Notes under the pieces: generated by a model
What the model was told of the DNA's origin: nothing
The model's database searches: none
The model's input: the letters and a program-made list of their open reading frames with translations, nothing else
Position numbers and translations under genes: made by a program
NCBI RefSeq assembly: GCF_034263275.1
Contig: NZ_CP139559.1
Location: forward strand, 5,456,001 to 5,520,000
DNA: 64,000 bases
Direction: 5' to 3'
DNA from: Mucilaginibacter sp. cycad4
GTDB taxonomy: Bacteria > Bacteroidota > Bacteroidia > Sphingobacteriales > Sphingobacteriaceae
Shown: piece by piece, positions 25,153 through 35,600 of the stretch
Position numbering within the stretch: the first letter of the stretch is position 1
Layout of the letters: every line of letters starts with the position of its first letter

Positions 25153-25898
25153 AAAGCGAAGTTAATGTAATCTACCTGGGAGGGCCAACAATTATTTTGG
25201 AGATCGGCGGCTTAAGGCTCATGACCGATCCTACGCTTGACCCGGCCGGCGAGCAATTTATGATCAATGATAAGCCTGCCTACCATAAAACTGAAGGCCC
25301 GGCTACTACCGACATCGGTAAAATAGATGTGGTTTTGCTAAGCCACGATCAACATGGCGATAATCTTGACCACGCCGGCCGGGAGTTGCTGAAACAGGTT
25401 GATAAAACATTAACCACCCAAATAGGGGCCGAACGCCTTGGTGGTAATGCCATTGGCCTGGCCCCATGGGAAAGCATCGCGCTTAACGATGAAGTAGTTA
25501 TAACCGGCACACCGGCAAGGCATGGTCCCGCAGGCAGCGAAAAACTTACCGGCGATGTAACGGGTTTTATTGTAACTATTGCCGGGCTCCAGATCTATAT
25601 CACCGGGGATACCGTGTTTTACGATGGAGTGAAAGAGGTTGCAGAAAAATTTAAACCTCAATATGTATTCATATTTGCCGGGGCAGCCAAACCCCGTGGT
25701 CCGTTCAATGTAACTATGGGCACTAATGATGCTATTGATACCGCCTTTGCTTTTCCCGGTGCTACAATTATCCCGGTGCATTTTGAGGGCTGGTCGCATT
25801 ATACCGAAACGGGCGAAATGCTGCAGCAATCATTTAACGCGCTCGGTATTGGCGGGCAACTCAGGATTTTAGAGCCGGGCGTAAAAACAAATTTATAA
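25149..25898 (+). CDS. MBL-fold metal-dependent hydrolase
   Basis: A 249-residue metallo-beta-lactamase-fold protein of the UlaG-like branch. The metal site is degenerate: SHDQHGDNLDHAGR stands where T-H-x-H-x-D-H is usual. Later ligand positions are seen in TPARHGPAG and YITGDTVFYDG (Asp), and the last His in IIPVHFEGWSHY. The substrate is unknown. Coupling to the nitronate monooxygenase suggests a joint pathway. It is the last gene of this rightward run, and about 70 bases without a gene separate it from the converging HPP gene. Confidence 0.8.
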   Translation: MKSEVNVIYLGGPTIILEIGGLRLMTDPTLDPAGEQFMINDKPAYHKTEGPATTDIGKIDVVLLSHDQHGDNLDHAGRELLKQVDKTLTTQIGAERLGGNAIGLAPWESIALNDEVVITGTPARHGPAGSEKLTGDVTGFIVTIAGLQIYITGDTVFYDGVKEVAEKFKPQYVFIFAGAAKPRGPFNVTMGTNDAIDTAFAFPGATIIPVHFEGWSHYTETGEMLQQSFNALGIGGQLRILEPGVKTNL

Positions 25899-25967
25899 GT
25901 AATTGCCGGTGTGCATTTATGGGCTGCGCGTCATAGCTTCCTTATCCGGCAAACAACGGATCAAAAA

Positions 25968-26549
25968 CTATCGCCTATACCGTCGCCAAACGTGCAGCCA
26001 TTTTTTATTGTTAGGATAGCGCCTGTGATTGGTCATGTTGTTAAACAAAACAGCTATCAGCAGCAGGATCACCGCTCCGGATAATACCGGGCTTAATACG
26101 TACAGGTAACCAAGCGCCTTAATTTTTTCCGAACCGATATTGGCTATCAATGCGGTTGCTCCGCCCGGCGGGTGCAGGGTTTTGGTTATTTGCATCAATA
26201 CGATGGATACAGACACCGACAGAGCCGCCGCCAGCCATATTTCATGCGGGATCAGCTTGTGCATGGTAACGCCAACCAGCGCGCAAATCACATGCCCGCC
26301 AATAAGGTTGCGGGGTTGTGCCAGCGGACTGTTAATGATACCATATATCAAAACCGATGATGCCCCGAACGAGCCTATCAGGAACAGGTTATCCGTGGCG
26401 CTAAAATATCTGTTATTTAATAAGCCAATAAGCGCTATGCCCGCAAACGAGCTGATAAACGTCCAGAAATGCTCCCTGAAATCAATGAGGGTTTCTTTGT
26501 AAACGATGTATTTTGCTGTACGTATGTGTTTATGGATCCTTCTTCTCAT
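25968..26549 (-). CDS. HPP family membrane protein
   Basis: A 193-residue inner-membrane protein with four to five helices and the family hallmark TLHPPGGATALIA. Plant and cyanobacterial HPP proteins have been linked to nitrite transport, but a role here is not established. It starts four bases after the antiporter gene and so is co-transcribed with it, and perhaps with the pigment arm upstream. The ends are basic (MRRRIHKHIRTAK and WLHVWRRYRR). Confidence 0.85.
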   Translation of the reverse strand: MRRRIHKHIRTAKYIVYKETLIDFREHFWTFISSFAGIALIGLLNNRYFSATDNLFLIGSFGASSVLIYGIINSPLAQPRNLIGGHVICALVGVTMHKLIPHEIWLAAALSVSVSIVLMQITKTLHPPGGATALIANIGSEKIKALGYLYVLSPVLSGAVILLLIAVLFNNMTNHRRYPNNKKWLHVWRRYRR

Positions 26550-26553
26550 ATCA

Positions 26554-27813
26554 TTACCGTTCGTGCCCGGTAGTTTGGTGTTCTTTTAAAATTTCCGGCT
26601 CTTCAATGGGCTCAAGCACTTTTTTAGCAGCGCGCTCTGTAGCAAATGAAGCCACCACGCACGTAACCAGTATCAGGATAACGGTACCATTCAAAATATT
26701 ATCATCAATAATCTGCGCCTTGTATCCCACTAAAATAATGGCCAGGGTAGCCGCGGCGTGTGCGCTGCTTAAACCGAAAATGAGGTTACGCTGCGTACCC
26801 GAATATTTAAATATTTTTTGGGTGGATAATGCAGCCAGCCATTTACCTAACAAAGCACCAAGCGTTAAGCTTACTGCCACAATGGTAGCCTGCGGCCCGC
26901 GGCCCAGCACACGCAGATCAACCAGCATACCTACACTAATCAGGAAGAATGGGATAAATATGGCGTTGCCCACAAAATCAATCCTGCTCATTAAGGTTGA
27001 TGACTGCTGCACCGCTTTATTTAAGGCAAGCCCCGCCACAAAAGCCCCAATAATGGGCTCAACTCCTGCCAGCTGCGATAGAAAAGCCGACAGGAACACA
27101 ATAAAAAGCACAAACACATATGGCAGCGTTTTACTGTCGCGATAGCGGTTAAAAAACCAGTTTGCCAGCGGCGGGATCAGCACAAACATGATAAATGCGA
27201 ATATCGAAAGCGAGATCATCAGCTGCAGCCAAAAGCCGAAACCCAGCCCGCCATCCTTAGCGCCCATAATTACGGGCAGCAAAATCAATACGGCGGTATC
27301 GGTCAATATGGTTCCGCCTACGCTTATCGCTACGGCCTCATTTTTTGCGATGCCATATTTGCTCACTATGGGATAGGCCACCAGTGTATGCGTGGCAAAC
27401 ATACTGGCCGTTAAAGCCGATGTTATTAACGAATAACCCAACACGTAATAACAAACAGGAAAACCGATGAGTATGGGAATGCAGAAAGTAAAGAAGCCAA
27501 ACACAAAGCTTTTGTGTTTCTTCTGCTTAAACTCGTTCAGATCAAGCTCGATGCCGGCGATGAACATAATATAAAGCAGCCCGATGGTAGAGAACAGCTC
27601 AACCGCCGAGTTTTTGGTGAGCAGGTTTAACCCATGCGGACCAACCGCTATGCCAGCCATAATAAAACCCACAATACCCGGAATTTTGAACTTGCCCATG
27701 ATGATTGGAGCAAGTAGTATGATCAATAATATCAGCGAGAAAACAAGTACCGGGTTACTAAACGGCAGCTCAAGCTGCTGTGTTAACCGGCCCAGGATAT
27801 CGGCATTATGCAT
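26554..27813 (-). CDS. Cation/proton antiporter (CPA2, KefB/NapA-like)
   Basis: A 419-residue monovalent cation:proton antiporter with 12-13 helices. The domain Na+/H+ exchanger is recognisable from PGIVGFIMAGIAVGPHGLNLL, the conserved GIELDLNEFKQKK, and the GAFVAGLALNKAV segment. There is no C-terminal TrkA-N domain, so it is the short CPA2 form. It starts 24 bases after the aryl ligand gene of the pigment arm, on the same strand, suggesting read-through. Ion balance might matter for proton-driven export by the MMPL protein, but that is speculation. Confidence 0.85.
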   Translation of the reverse strand: MHNADILGRLTQQLELPFSNPVLVFSLILLIILLAPIIMGKFKIPGIVGFIMAGIAVGPHGLNLLTKNSAVELFSTIGLLYIMFIAGIELDLNEFKQKKHKSFVFGFFTFCIPILIGFPVCYYVLGYSLITSALTASMFATHTLVAYPIVSKYGIAKNEAVAISVGGTILTDTAVLILLPVIMGAKDGGLGFGFWLQLMISLSIFAFIMFVLIPPLANWFFNRYRDSKTLPYVFVLFIVFLSAFLSQLAGVEPIIGAFVAGLALNKAVQQSSTLMSRIDFVGNAIFIPFFLISVGMLVDLRVLGRGPQATIVAVSLTLGALLGKWLAALSTQKIFKYSGTQRNLIFGLSSAHAAATLAIILVGYKAQIIDDNILNGTVILILVTCVVASFATERAAKKVLEPIEEPEILKEHQTTGHER

Positions 27814-27837
27814 GCCGCAAATTTAACACATAATCGC

Positions 27838-29139
27838 TTATTTTCTCCTGTCGATAAATTTAACCGGCTTGCGTACCGCTTCAGGGAATTGTAATTTCTG
27901 CATTTCATCAGCTTTAAGATAGGTAATGTGCGGGCTCACCCTTAAACGGGCCTGCAAATTAGCGCGGATCTTTCGGTCGCACTCATCAGTATAATTTGCA
28001 GGCAGCAAGTGCAGCAATACTTCGTCCATCCCAATCTCGTTGGAGTATACTTCGGCCACAAAATCGTTGATCTCTTCCATCTCATTCAGCAGATCAAAAA
28101 GCGCCGGCGGATAAAGTGTGGTACCTTTAAACTTGATCATCTGCTTTTTACGGCCCACTATGGATGACAGCCTGATACTGGTGCGCCCACAATCACAAGG
28201 CTCATCAAAATAATGGCAGATATCTCCGGTTTTATACCTCAGCAGCGGCATGCCCTCAACGCCAAGGGTTGTAATGGTAACCTCGCCCGATTCGCCTGGG
28301 GCAACCGGGTTGTTCTGCTCATCCAGTACTTCAACTATCAATAGCCCGGGCTGGTGATGGCCTCCCCTGCCCTCGCCGCATTCGGTAAAAGCGGTTTGCA
28401 TTTCGGTTGAGGCATAGGTTGAATACAGCTTGATATCCCATGCTTCGGTTATTTTTTGGCCGAGGATATTCAGGCTGAAATCGGTATTACGGATGTTCTC
28501 GCCAATACAAACCGCCTTTTTTACCGACGATGCATTGATATCGATACGATGTTCCTGCGCAAACTGGATCAGCTTTAGAATAAAAGAAGGCACAGCAACT
28601 ATAGCCGTCGGCTTCAACCGCAAAATGGTTTCCCATTGCAGTGATGGCACACCCGGCCCCAGCCTGATAATGCCCGCCCCTATTTTGCGGATACCCGAAT
28701 AATAGGCCATACCGGCCATAAACTGCCTGTCGAGCGTGAGCATCAACTGGTACAGGTCGGCAGCTGAACCATCGGCACAGGTAAAGGAATTATATTCGTT
28801 ATAAGCCAGCCGCTCAAGATCGTTTTCGGTTAGGGCGATGGTTACCGGGCTGCCCAGCGTGCCGGAGGTAGAACTGTATTCAATGATCCTCCCCTTATCC
28901 ACACATAAAAAATCGTCGTTGCGTTTTTGCAGGTCTTCTTTGGTGGTGGTCGGGATCAATCGCAGATCATCAAGGGTTTTAATCCGGCTGATATCGATAT
29001 GATGCTGTGCAAACAGGTCTTTATAAAAAGGCGATTTTTGGCTGAGGTATGCCAGCAGCTCCTGCAGATTTTGCTCCTGGTATTTTACAACCTCGTGTTT
29101 GGGCTGGTATGCTAATGATTTAGGCGGATGTACTGTCAC
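27838..29139 (-). CDS. AMP-dependent aryl/acyl ligase (phenylacetate-CoA-ligase-like)
   Basis: A 433-residue adenylate-forming enzyme. The ATP-binding loop is seen as SSTSGTLGSPVTIAL near residue 90, the adenylation core as STYASTEMQTAF, and the C-terminal lid as LRYKTGDICHYFDEPCDCGR, a zinc-finger-like Cys motif typical of the PaaK branch, followed by GRKKQMIKFKGTTLYP. In aryl-polyene and flexirubin clusters the equivalent enzyme activates the aromatic starter, here presumably 4-coumarate made by the ammonia-lyase in the other arm, and loads it on an ACP. Its start overlaps the phosphopantetheinyl transferase stop by four bases. Confidence 0.85.
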   Translation of the reverse strand: MTVHPPKSLAYQPKHEVVKYQEQNLQELLAYLSQKSPFYKDLFAQHHIDISRIKTLDDLRLIPTTTKEDLQKRNDDFLCVDKGRIIEYSSTSGTLGSPVTIALTENDLERLAYNEYNSFTCADGSAADLYQLMLTLDRQFMAGMAYYSGIRKIGAGIIRLGPGVPSLQWETILRLKPTAIVAVPSFILKLIQFAQEHRIDINASSVKKAVCIGENIRNTDFSLNILGQKITEAWDIKLYSTYASTEMQTAFTECGEGRGGHHQPGLLIVEVLDEQNNPVAPGESGEVTITTLGVEGMPLLRYKTGDICHYFDEPCDCGRTSIRLSSIVGRKKQMIKFKGTTLYPPALFDLLNEMEEINDFVAEVYSNEIGMDEVLLHLLPANYTDECDRKIRANLQARLRVSPHITYLKADEMQKLQFPEAVRKPVKFIDRRK

Positions 29140-29513
29140 TTTTCAATAATTACCACGGCTGATGCCATTGTTTTTAAATGGGTTAATGATACGGAAATTT
29201 TTAACGGCCCGTTGCGGTTAATCACTACCGCGCTTTCGCCGATAGGTTCTAAAATGGGTTTGCCGCTTTCATCATTAGTGATTTCTATTTCGTTAAAGGC
29301 AGTATCTTTTAGCCAGCCGGTGCCCAGGGCTTTAAAAAAAGCCTCTTTGGCGGCAAAGCGTGCGGCATAATGCTGATACTTGTTGGTCTTACTCTCACAA
29401 TAAGCTATTTCCTTTGCCGAAAAAACCAGCTCACGAAAACCCTGCTCTTTGGCGATGCTGCTTTGCACACGCTCCACCTCTATCATATCAATACCTACAC
29501 CTAAAACTGTCAT
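29136..29513 (-). CDS. 4'-phosphopantetheinyl transferase (AcpS type)
   Basis: A 125-residue AcpS-like enzyme that moves phosphopantetheine from CoA to the serine of an ACP. Hallmarks are GVGIDMIEVERVQ at the N-terminus (Asp metal ligand) and FAAKEAFFKALGTG (Glu and Lys of the W/F-x-x-K-E-A motif). Placed inside the pigment cluster, it most likely activates the two cluster ACPs at 43337 and 49120 rather than the fatty-acid ACP, though it could serve both. It overlaps both neighbours by four bases. Confidence 0.9.
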   Translation of the reverse strand: MTVLGVGIDMIEVERVQSSIAKEQGFRELVFSAKEIAYCESKTNKYQHYAARFAAKEAFFKALGTGWLKDTAFNEIEITNDESGKPILEPIGESAVVINRNGPLKISVSLTHLKTMASAVVIIEK

Positions 29514-31192
29514 GAGCTTAGTTTTTTAGTACATTTTTCAACCTGTTTTTTGATATAGTTTTCCTCGTTTACAGTGGCAATCACTTTCGTTAAAGCAGTT
29601 TTGTAGTAACCAAGGGCTTTTTTATAATCGCTGTGCTTAAACGAGTAATCGCCGGCAATCACATATGCGTGGTAAAATTGCGGATTGCTGCCCACCACGC
29701 TATCGGGGTTGATCACCTCACCGTCAAAAGCTTTTTGTTTCAGCGTACGATAGGTTATAAAATTACGATAAGCCCGGGTGTTCAAAAACGTATCGGGCTT
29801 AATGGTAAGCGCGGTATCCATAATTTCATGATCGGCTTGCATGCCTTTCATGGCGAAGATCTTTTTTAAATCATAAGCCACAAACTCGCCCAGCTGCCAT
29901 GGCGAAGTAGAAACCCAAACCAGCAGCTTCTGCGGCTCAAACACCACCGAGTGGTGGGCAATCAACTGGTTAAGTGCTTTTTCATTGCCCATGCCGATAT
30001 CTTCGCCGTGCAGGCCTCCGCGGTCACGTAAAATGTCGACTGTTTTTTGCACGGTGTTCTTGCCTTCGGCATTCAGCAGTTCCATTAAACGCTGGTAACG
30101 ATAGGGCGAAGCACTGTTGCTCAGCTGCACCAGGTTTTCTTTAGAGTGTGCCAGCCCCTTGCTTTGAAAGTGGTTGGCACAAACAATAAAGTTTTGGTGA
30201 GGATCATACACATCCAGCGTATCAGGTGTTTTTTCAATCACTACAGCCTTGTTATCCTCTGCCGAGGCTACCAAAAATGACTCGGACACAAACATTTTGC
30301 GTTTTTTAGCTATCGCGATAGCCTGGTTAATGTTTTGGGCATACTGCAATATCTCGCGGGCCACTAAAGATACCGGCGTAGCCGAACCCGACGGAATATT
30401 GGTTTTATCAGCATTAATGGTAACGCTCAGGCCTTTCTCGTTCATGCCCGATACTGCGCCCACAAAGCCGCCCCAGGTTATGGTCATGAATTTATGCCCT
30501 TCGGATGGATTAAAAAAAGCCACCATTTTATCCCGCGCAAAATTATCGCCTACATAAAAATCAAAATTACGGCCAACGATCATGGTACCATCGGCCGAGC
30601 GGTCATTCCAGGTACCGAACGAGGTGCAGCCCACCAACGCCATACTCTGTAAAGCGTGACCAATATCATGCGCCGCATGGTAGTTCAAGATGCGCTGATA
30701 ATTGGAGCCGATAAATTGGTATTTGTCTGATGCGGATTTAGAGATACCGTAGATCTCCTCTTTATATTCCTCGTTTACATTTTTAGCCAGATCGCGGTTA
30801 AACCAGGCTATAAAATACTTCAAAAACGAAAGGTATGATTTTGAAGGAATGATCTTGTTGATCTGATCGGTAAAATAAACCTCCTGGTTCACCACCAACT
30901 CTTTGCTTAGTTTGCCGTTGATCACCCCGCGTTCAAAAGGTTTGCCCTCCACATACATTTCAAACAAACCGCTTTTGCTTTTCCTGAACCAGTTATCGCC
31001 AATGGTATAAAAGCCCGGAGATGGTTGTTTGCGCTGTAATTGCAGGCTGCTCAGGTCAGCAGGTTTTGGGGGATAATCAATAGCAACGCAATACAGGTAA
31101 ATAAAGCCAACGAGCAGCAATCCAACAAACACAAGGCCTGTGTACAGCAACCTTTTCCCAAACCGCTTCCAACTGAATTTCCTGTTACGCAT
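29510..31192 (-). CDS. C45-type Ntn-hydrolase/acyltransferase, membrane-anchored
   Basis: A 560-residue protein with an N-terminal membrane anchor (about 12-34: RLLYTGLVFVGLLLVGFIYLY) and an acyl-CoA:6-aminopenicillanate-acyltransferase-like domain. The family self-cleaves to expose a Cys nucleophile; the candidate is Cys189 in LVGCTSFGTWNDRSADG, followed by MIVGRNFDFYVGDNF and GGFVGAVSGMNEKGLSVTIN. A C-terminal tetratricopeptide-like helical stretch (YHAYVIAGDYSFKHSDYKKA) ends the chain. Similar genes recur in flexirubin-type clusters. It might attach or remove an acyl group in the final esterification, acting on the periplasmic face. Overlaps the flavoprotein gene by eight bases. Confidence 0.75.
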   Translation of the reverse strand: MRNRKFSWKRFGKRLLYTGLVFVGLLLVGFIYLYCVAIDYPPKPADLSSLQLQRKQPSPGFYTIGDNWFRKSKSGLFEMYVEGKPFERGVINGKLSKELVVNQEVYFTDQINKIIPSKSYLSFLKYFIAWFNRDLAKNVNEEYKEEIYGISKSASDKYQFIGSNYQRILNYHAAHDIGHALQSMALVGCTSFGTWNDRSADGTMIVGRNFDFYVGDNFARDKMVAFFNPSEGHKFMTITWGGFVGAVSGMNEKGLSVTINADKTNIPSGSATPVSLVAREILQYAQNINQAIAIAKKRKMFVSESFLVASAEDNKAVVIEKTPDTLDVYDPHQNFIVCANHFQSKGLAHSKENLVQLSNSASPYRYQRLMELLNAEGKNTVQKTVDILRDRGGLHGEDIGMGNEKALNQLIAHHSVVFEPQKLLVWVSTSPWQLGEFVAYDLKKIFAMKGMQADHEIMDTALTIKPDTFLNTRAYRNFITYRTLKQKAFDGEVINPDSVVGSNPQFYHAYVIAGDYSFKHSDYKKALGYYKTALTKVIATVNEENYIKKQVEKCTKKLSS

Positions 31193-32699
31193 TTCTTATT
31201 TTATCTATCAGGTCATCATTACCCAGCAAGGCGCAACAGGTTACTATCCCGCTCATGGCGGCACCTAAAATGCCATGTAAATTAAGGTTTTGCCCCGTGA
31301 AGTACAAATTAGGCAGTTTGGTTCGCGGCGAGATGAATGTTTTCAAAGGGTGTTTATAGTCCTTGGCTATGCCATAAAGCGAGCCATCATCATTTCCAAT
31401 ATAATCGCGGTACGAGAGTGGCGTGGCGGTATAGTACGAATGTATCACATCCCTTAACCCCGGAAATTTCAACTCCACATCGTCCAGTAAAACTTCGGCT
31501 TTTCGCTTTTTAAATTGCTCATAAGTTTCGCCCCGGTAAGCCTCGTCAGATACGGTGTTGAACGTATCCTCCCAGGGCTTAACCTCTTCATAACGCATGT
31601 AAGCCAGGATGGTCATGCCATCAGCATATTCCGTATTTTTTGATGATGGCGTCATGAACACCGCATAACCCAGCGGCCAGTTTTGCGCTGTATAATCGGC
31701 CATGTGCCATACCTGCCCATCCTTAAAGCTGTAAACGTTATGGCTAAAATATTTAAACGAGTCTTTTTTAAATACAATATTGATGGTGAACGACGATACC
31801 GAGTTTTCCAGGCTTTTCAGCCGGTTACGGTACACATTTTTAATCACCGCCGAATCCGTCATCTCCAATGTTTTTACCGGGTGGATGTTGGAAATAAAAT
31901 GATTGGCATACAGCTTTTCGCCATGCTGCAGTTCAACGTACGTTATTTTACCATCCTGTTCTACCAGTTTTTTCACGGCTTTATTCCGGATGATAACGCC
32001 GCCCCTGTTGCGGATATTGCGGGCTATCAGTTTGGCAATCTGCGAGCCGCCGTCAACACATTTCCAGGAGCTTTCAATGTAGCTGTTAAGGATGAGCGCA
32101 TGTACATACAACGGTGTTTTATCCGCCTGTCCGGCGTATAATGAGTTGTTGCCTGCCAGTACCTGCTGCAGTTTTTTGTTATTGGTGATGGATGCCAGGA
32201 ATGCTTCGGTATCTACCTCCAGCACATCTGCCTTTTCATAAAAATCATCTGATGAACGCAAATTATATAACGGAAACTTATCGCAAACCTCCTTCAGTTT
32301 ATCGCAATAGGTGCGCAAAGCAGGCTCCTCATCCGGGAAATAAACCAGCAGTTGTTTAATGAAATTATCATAGCCCTGAGCCTGCGGATATTCAACCGGG
32401 TCGTTATCGATCATGATCTTATCAAAGGCATCGGGGTTTTGCTTTTCCAATTTCAGGTTATCGATAATATCGATATACTTAAAGATCTGATATAGATTTT
32501 GCCCTTTGTCGAGCCCGCCAAGATAATGCACCCCCGAATCAAAAATCACCCTGTCGCGCACATAGGTTTGCAGGGAGCCGCCAAGCTGCTTGTTTTTTTC
32601 AACAACACAAACCCTGTAACCTTCACGGCCCAGCATATCGGCACAAACTAAACCGCCCATACCGCTGCCTATGATCAGTACATCAAACTTATCGTTCAT
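31185..32699 (-). CDS. FAD-dependent desaturase/isomerase-like oxidoreductase
   Basis: A 504-residue flavoprotein of the phytoene-desaturase/CrtISO branch. It opens with the dinucleotide fold DVLIIGSGMGGLVCADMLG and an acidic residue at VVEKNKQLGG, and closes with the family C-terminal block NLYFTGQNLNLHGILGAAMSG. In polyene clusters such an enzyme could set double-bond geometry or oxidise the chain; neither can be decided from sequence. It is transcribed between the MMPL fusion (directly adjacent) and the C45 hydrolase. Confidence 0.82.
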   Translation of the reverse strand: MNDKFDVLIIGSGMGGLVCADMLGREGYRVCVVEKNKQLGGSLQTYVRDRVIFDSGVHYLGGLDKGQNLYQIFKYIDIIDNLKLEKQNPDAFDKIMIDNDPVEYPQAQGYDNFIKQLLVYFPDEEPALRTYCDKLKEVCDKFPLYNLRSSDDFYEKADVLEVDTEAFLASITNNKKLQQVLAGNNSLYAGQADKTPLYVHALILNSYIESSWKCVDGGSQIAKLIARNIRNRGGVIIRNKAVKKLVEQDGKITYVELQHGEKLYANHFISNIHPVKTLEMTDSAVIKNVYRNRLKSLENSVSSFTINIVFKKDSFKYFSHNVYSFKDGQVWHMADYTAQNWPLGYAVFMTPSSKNTEYADGMTILAYMRYEEVKPWEDTFNTVSDEAYRGETYEQFKKRKAEVLLDDVELKFPGLRDVIHSYYTATPLSYRDYIGNDDGSLYGIAKDYKHPLKTFISPRTKLPNLYFTGQNLNLHGILGAAMSGIVTCCALLGNDDLIDKIRNA

Positions 32700-35600
32700 C
32701 TAAACCGGCTGTCCTTCCTTTTTGATCACAAAAATAATATTTGAGGTGTATTTCGTGTTGTCAATTTCGGTTACCGAAAGACAATGCGATGCTGCTATAT
32801 CCCGCACCATTTGCCCCGAAAGAAACGAAAGGCCATTTGCCCCCGTTTTATTAAAGCCGAGCAATTTGGTCGAAAAAGTTTCGGTAAGCTCCGTTCCTTT
32901 ATGCCTTTCCTCCATATCTTTATTACCATCCCTGATGATGAGCGTACCACCAGGATTAAGCCGGTTAATGCATTTTTCTATCAATTGTTTTTGTTCAGCG
33001 GGCTGTAAATAATGCAGCATATCTGCCATGATAATGGCATCGTACCGCTGCATATCAAAAGCAAGGGCATCGGCATAAACAAAATTAATGTCAGCCGTTT
33101 TGCTAAAGCAATTGGCGGCAACCTCTATCTTTTCCTCGTCATAATCAACCCCGGTAAACTCGCGCCCCGGTGCAGCAAAATGCAGCATGTAGGGCATAAA
33201 ACCATAACCGCAACCCAGGTCGAGCATTTTGCCTTGTTTAGGCAACAGCTCATGAAATACCTGGTAGCTTTTCTCCAGCCGAATTTTAATCCGCATATAC
33301 CATTCCAGCACCGGGCCTTTGTACAGGTAGTTGTAAAACAGCTGTTCTTTAAAATAGGCAGGCTGCTCAATTTCGGCGCTTAGCTTTTGATATTCTTCTT
33401 TAAAATACCGGCTGATGTTTTTTGTCCGCTCGGCATATCCTTTACCAAATGTAGTATCATCAGCGGCAATACGCGGCAGGTATTTAATGGTTATGGTACC
33501 GTTTTTGAGCAGGAAATCGCCTTTGGTCATGTTGTAGCCGGTGCCATGCAGCACAATGGGCAGGATATCCATGCCCAGTTGTTCGGCCAAAAAGAACGCG
33601 CCTTTATGGAAACGCTTCATTTTACCATCGGGCGAGCGGCTGCCTTCGGGGAAGACCACCATCGAGTAGCCCTGCTTTACCTTTTCGGCCAGTTCATCAA
33701 TATTCTGCTCTACCCCCTCAGCCACCGGGAAATAGCCTGCCATCCGCACCACCGCGCCAAACACCGGCGAGTTCCAAACCCAGTGGTTGGTAAACAAAAT
33801 AAGCTTGGGGTGCTGCATGATCAGCACCAATATATCCAAAAACGACTGATGATTGCTGATCACTACAGCAGGTCTATCAAACTTATCTTTATTCACAACC
33901 CGCTTGGTCAGGTTAGGCATAATGTACATCATCGACCAGCAAAACTTCGACAGGATAGCATGATAAACGTATTTGCTCCTCCCGCCTTTAAAAGGATTAA
34001 GCTTAATTAACACAAAACCGATCAGGCTGGAGAGCAGGCAGCCACTCACAAAATAAGTGAACGCGAAAACAGAGATCACAAAACCGCTCAATGTCCAGGG
34101 GAAACGTTTTTTCTGCACCCTGTTCCTGATCAGCAAATTGAACAGAAACGGGATTAAAATCTGCGCCATCACCACCACGCAAACTATCCCGATAATGGAG
34201 ATGAGGGCAATGGAGCGCAAGGCCGGGTGTTTGGCAAAGATCAGCACACCCAAACCCACGACCGTTGTAATAGCCGAAAGAAAGATGGACGACTTGTATG
34301 ACGATAAATTCTTTTTACCCGTTTTATATTCCTGCAACAAGCCGTCCATAATGAACAGGCTATAATCATCGCCCAAACCAAATATCAGTGCCGATATAAT
34401 GATGTTCACGATATTGAACTGAATGCCCAGCAGGCCCATCAAACCCAGGATCCAGATCCAGGAAATAAACATCGGGATAAATGATACCAGCGTAAGTTCG
34501 ATACGCCCGTAAGTAAGCAGCAGCACAGTAAACACCAATAACGACGACATGATGGCGATGCTGGTAAAATCATTATTGATAATACCCACAAAGCGGTTTG
34601 TAAGGTATTGCTTGTCAACTACGGTTACGTTGGGTGTATTTTCAAACAGGTTGTAGATCTTGTTTTTATCCTGCGGCGATATTTTCACCAGCGTGATCAC
34701 CCCTGCCCTCCCCGGACGCTCGGTAATATAATCATCAAGCAGGCTTTTGCGGATGCCGGCCATTTCGGCTTGTCCAACCGGTTTAAAATCTTTACTGATG
34801 AGCTCCTGAAAATGATCAAAAGCGGAAGGTTTAAAACCTAAAACCGTCCCTTCTTTCAACAGTACGGCCATCAACTGCTGTTTTTTTGCAGGTGTCCAAT
34901 AGTTGTTCCAGCGGGTTATGCGGGCTTTTTGCAATGAATCCGAAATGATAAGGGATGATACGCCGGAATATTTTTTGACGATGCCATTTTCCTTCAGTTG
35001 TTCAATTTGTGCAGACAGCTTTTCATTCACGCGAAGCGCTTCATCAAGGGTTTTGCCTTCGGCCAGGAGATAAACTGATTGCAGCGCATATTTGTTAATG
35101 GCATTCAGTTTAGCTTCAGATGCCTTGAGCTTATCGGTCATGAAATTCATGCGGTTCATATCCGTTTCAAAACTTACGTTACGGGCTGTGTAACTGAACA
35201 CAACCGTAAGGATTATAATGGGCGAAATAATGAACTTGTTGTACTCGGGGTTGTAGGCAGCTATTTTATCTATCCATGATAGTTTGGCAATATGCTCATC
35301 CTGCTCTTTTTTTGAAGCGATGAAATGCGGCAGGAACACCAGTGAGCAAAAGGAAGCGCCGATCAAACTAAAAGCCGCAAACAGCCCAAGATCTTTCAGC
35401 ATTTCCGATTCTACAAACTCCAGGCAAAAGAACCCGCCGATGGTGGTAAAACTGCCCACCGTAAGCGGCATTGCCAAATCACGGATCACCTGTTCGATAC
35501 TGCGGGTATGCCGGTAATGGTTAAACACATGCAACGAGTAATTAACCGCGATACCAAGCACCACCGACCCCGTACCCAACGCAATCACCGAAATACTGCC

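Noticed and set aside
26513..27145. 210-residue plus-strand frame over the antiporter gene
   Set aside because: Antisense to a clear cation/proton antiporter; the translated product has no recognisable fold.
34057..34365. Plus-strand frame inside the MMPL fusion gene
   Set aside because: Antisense of transmembrane regions of the fusion; no support for expression.
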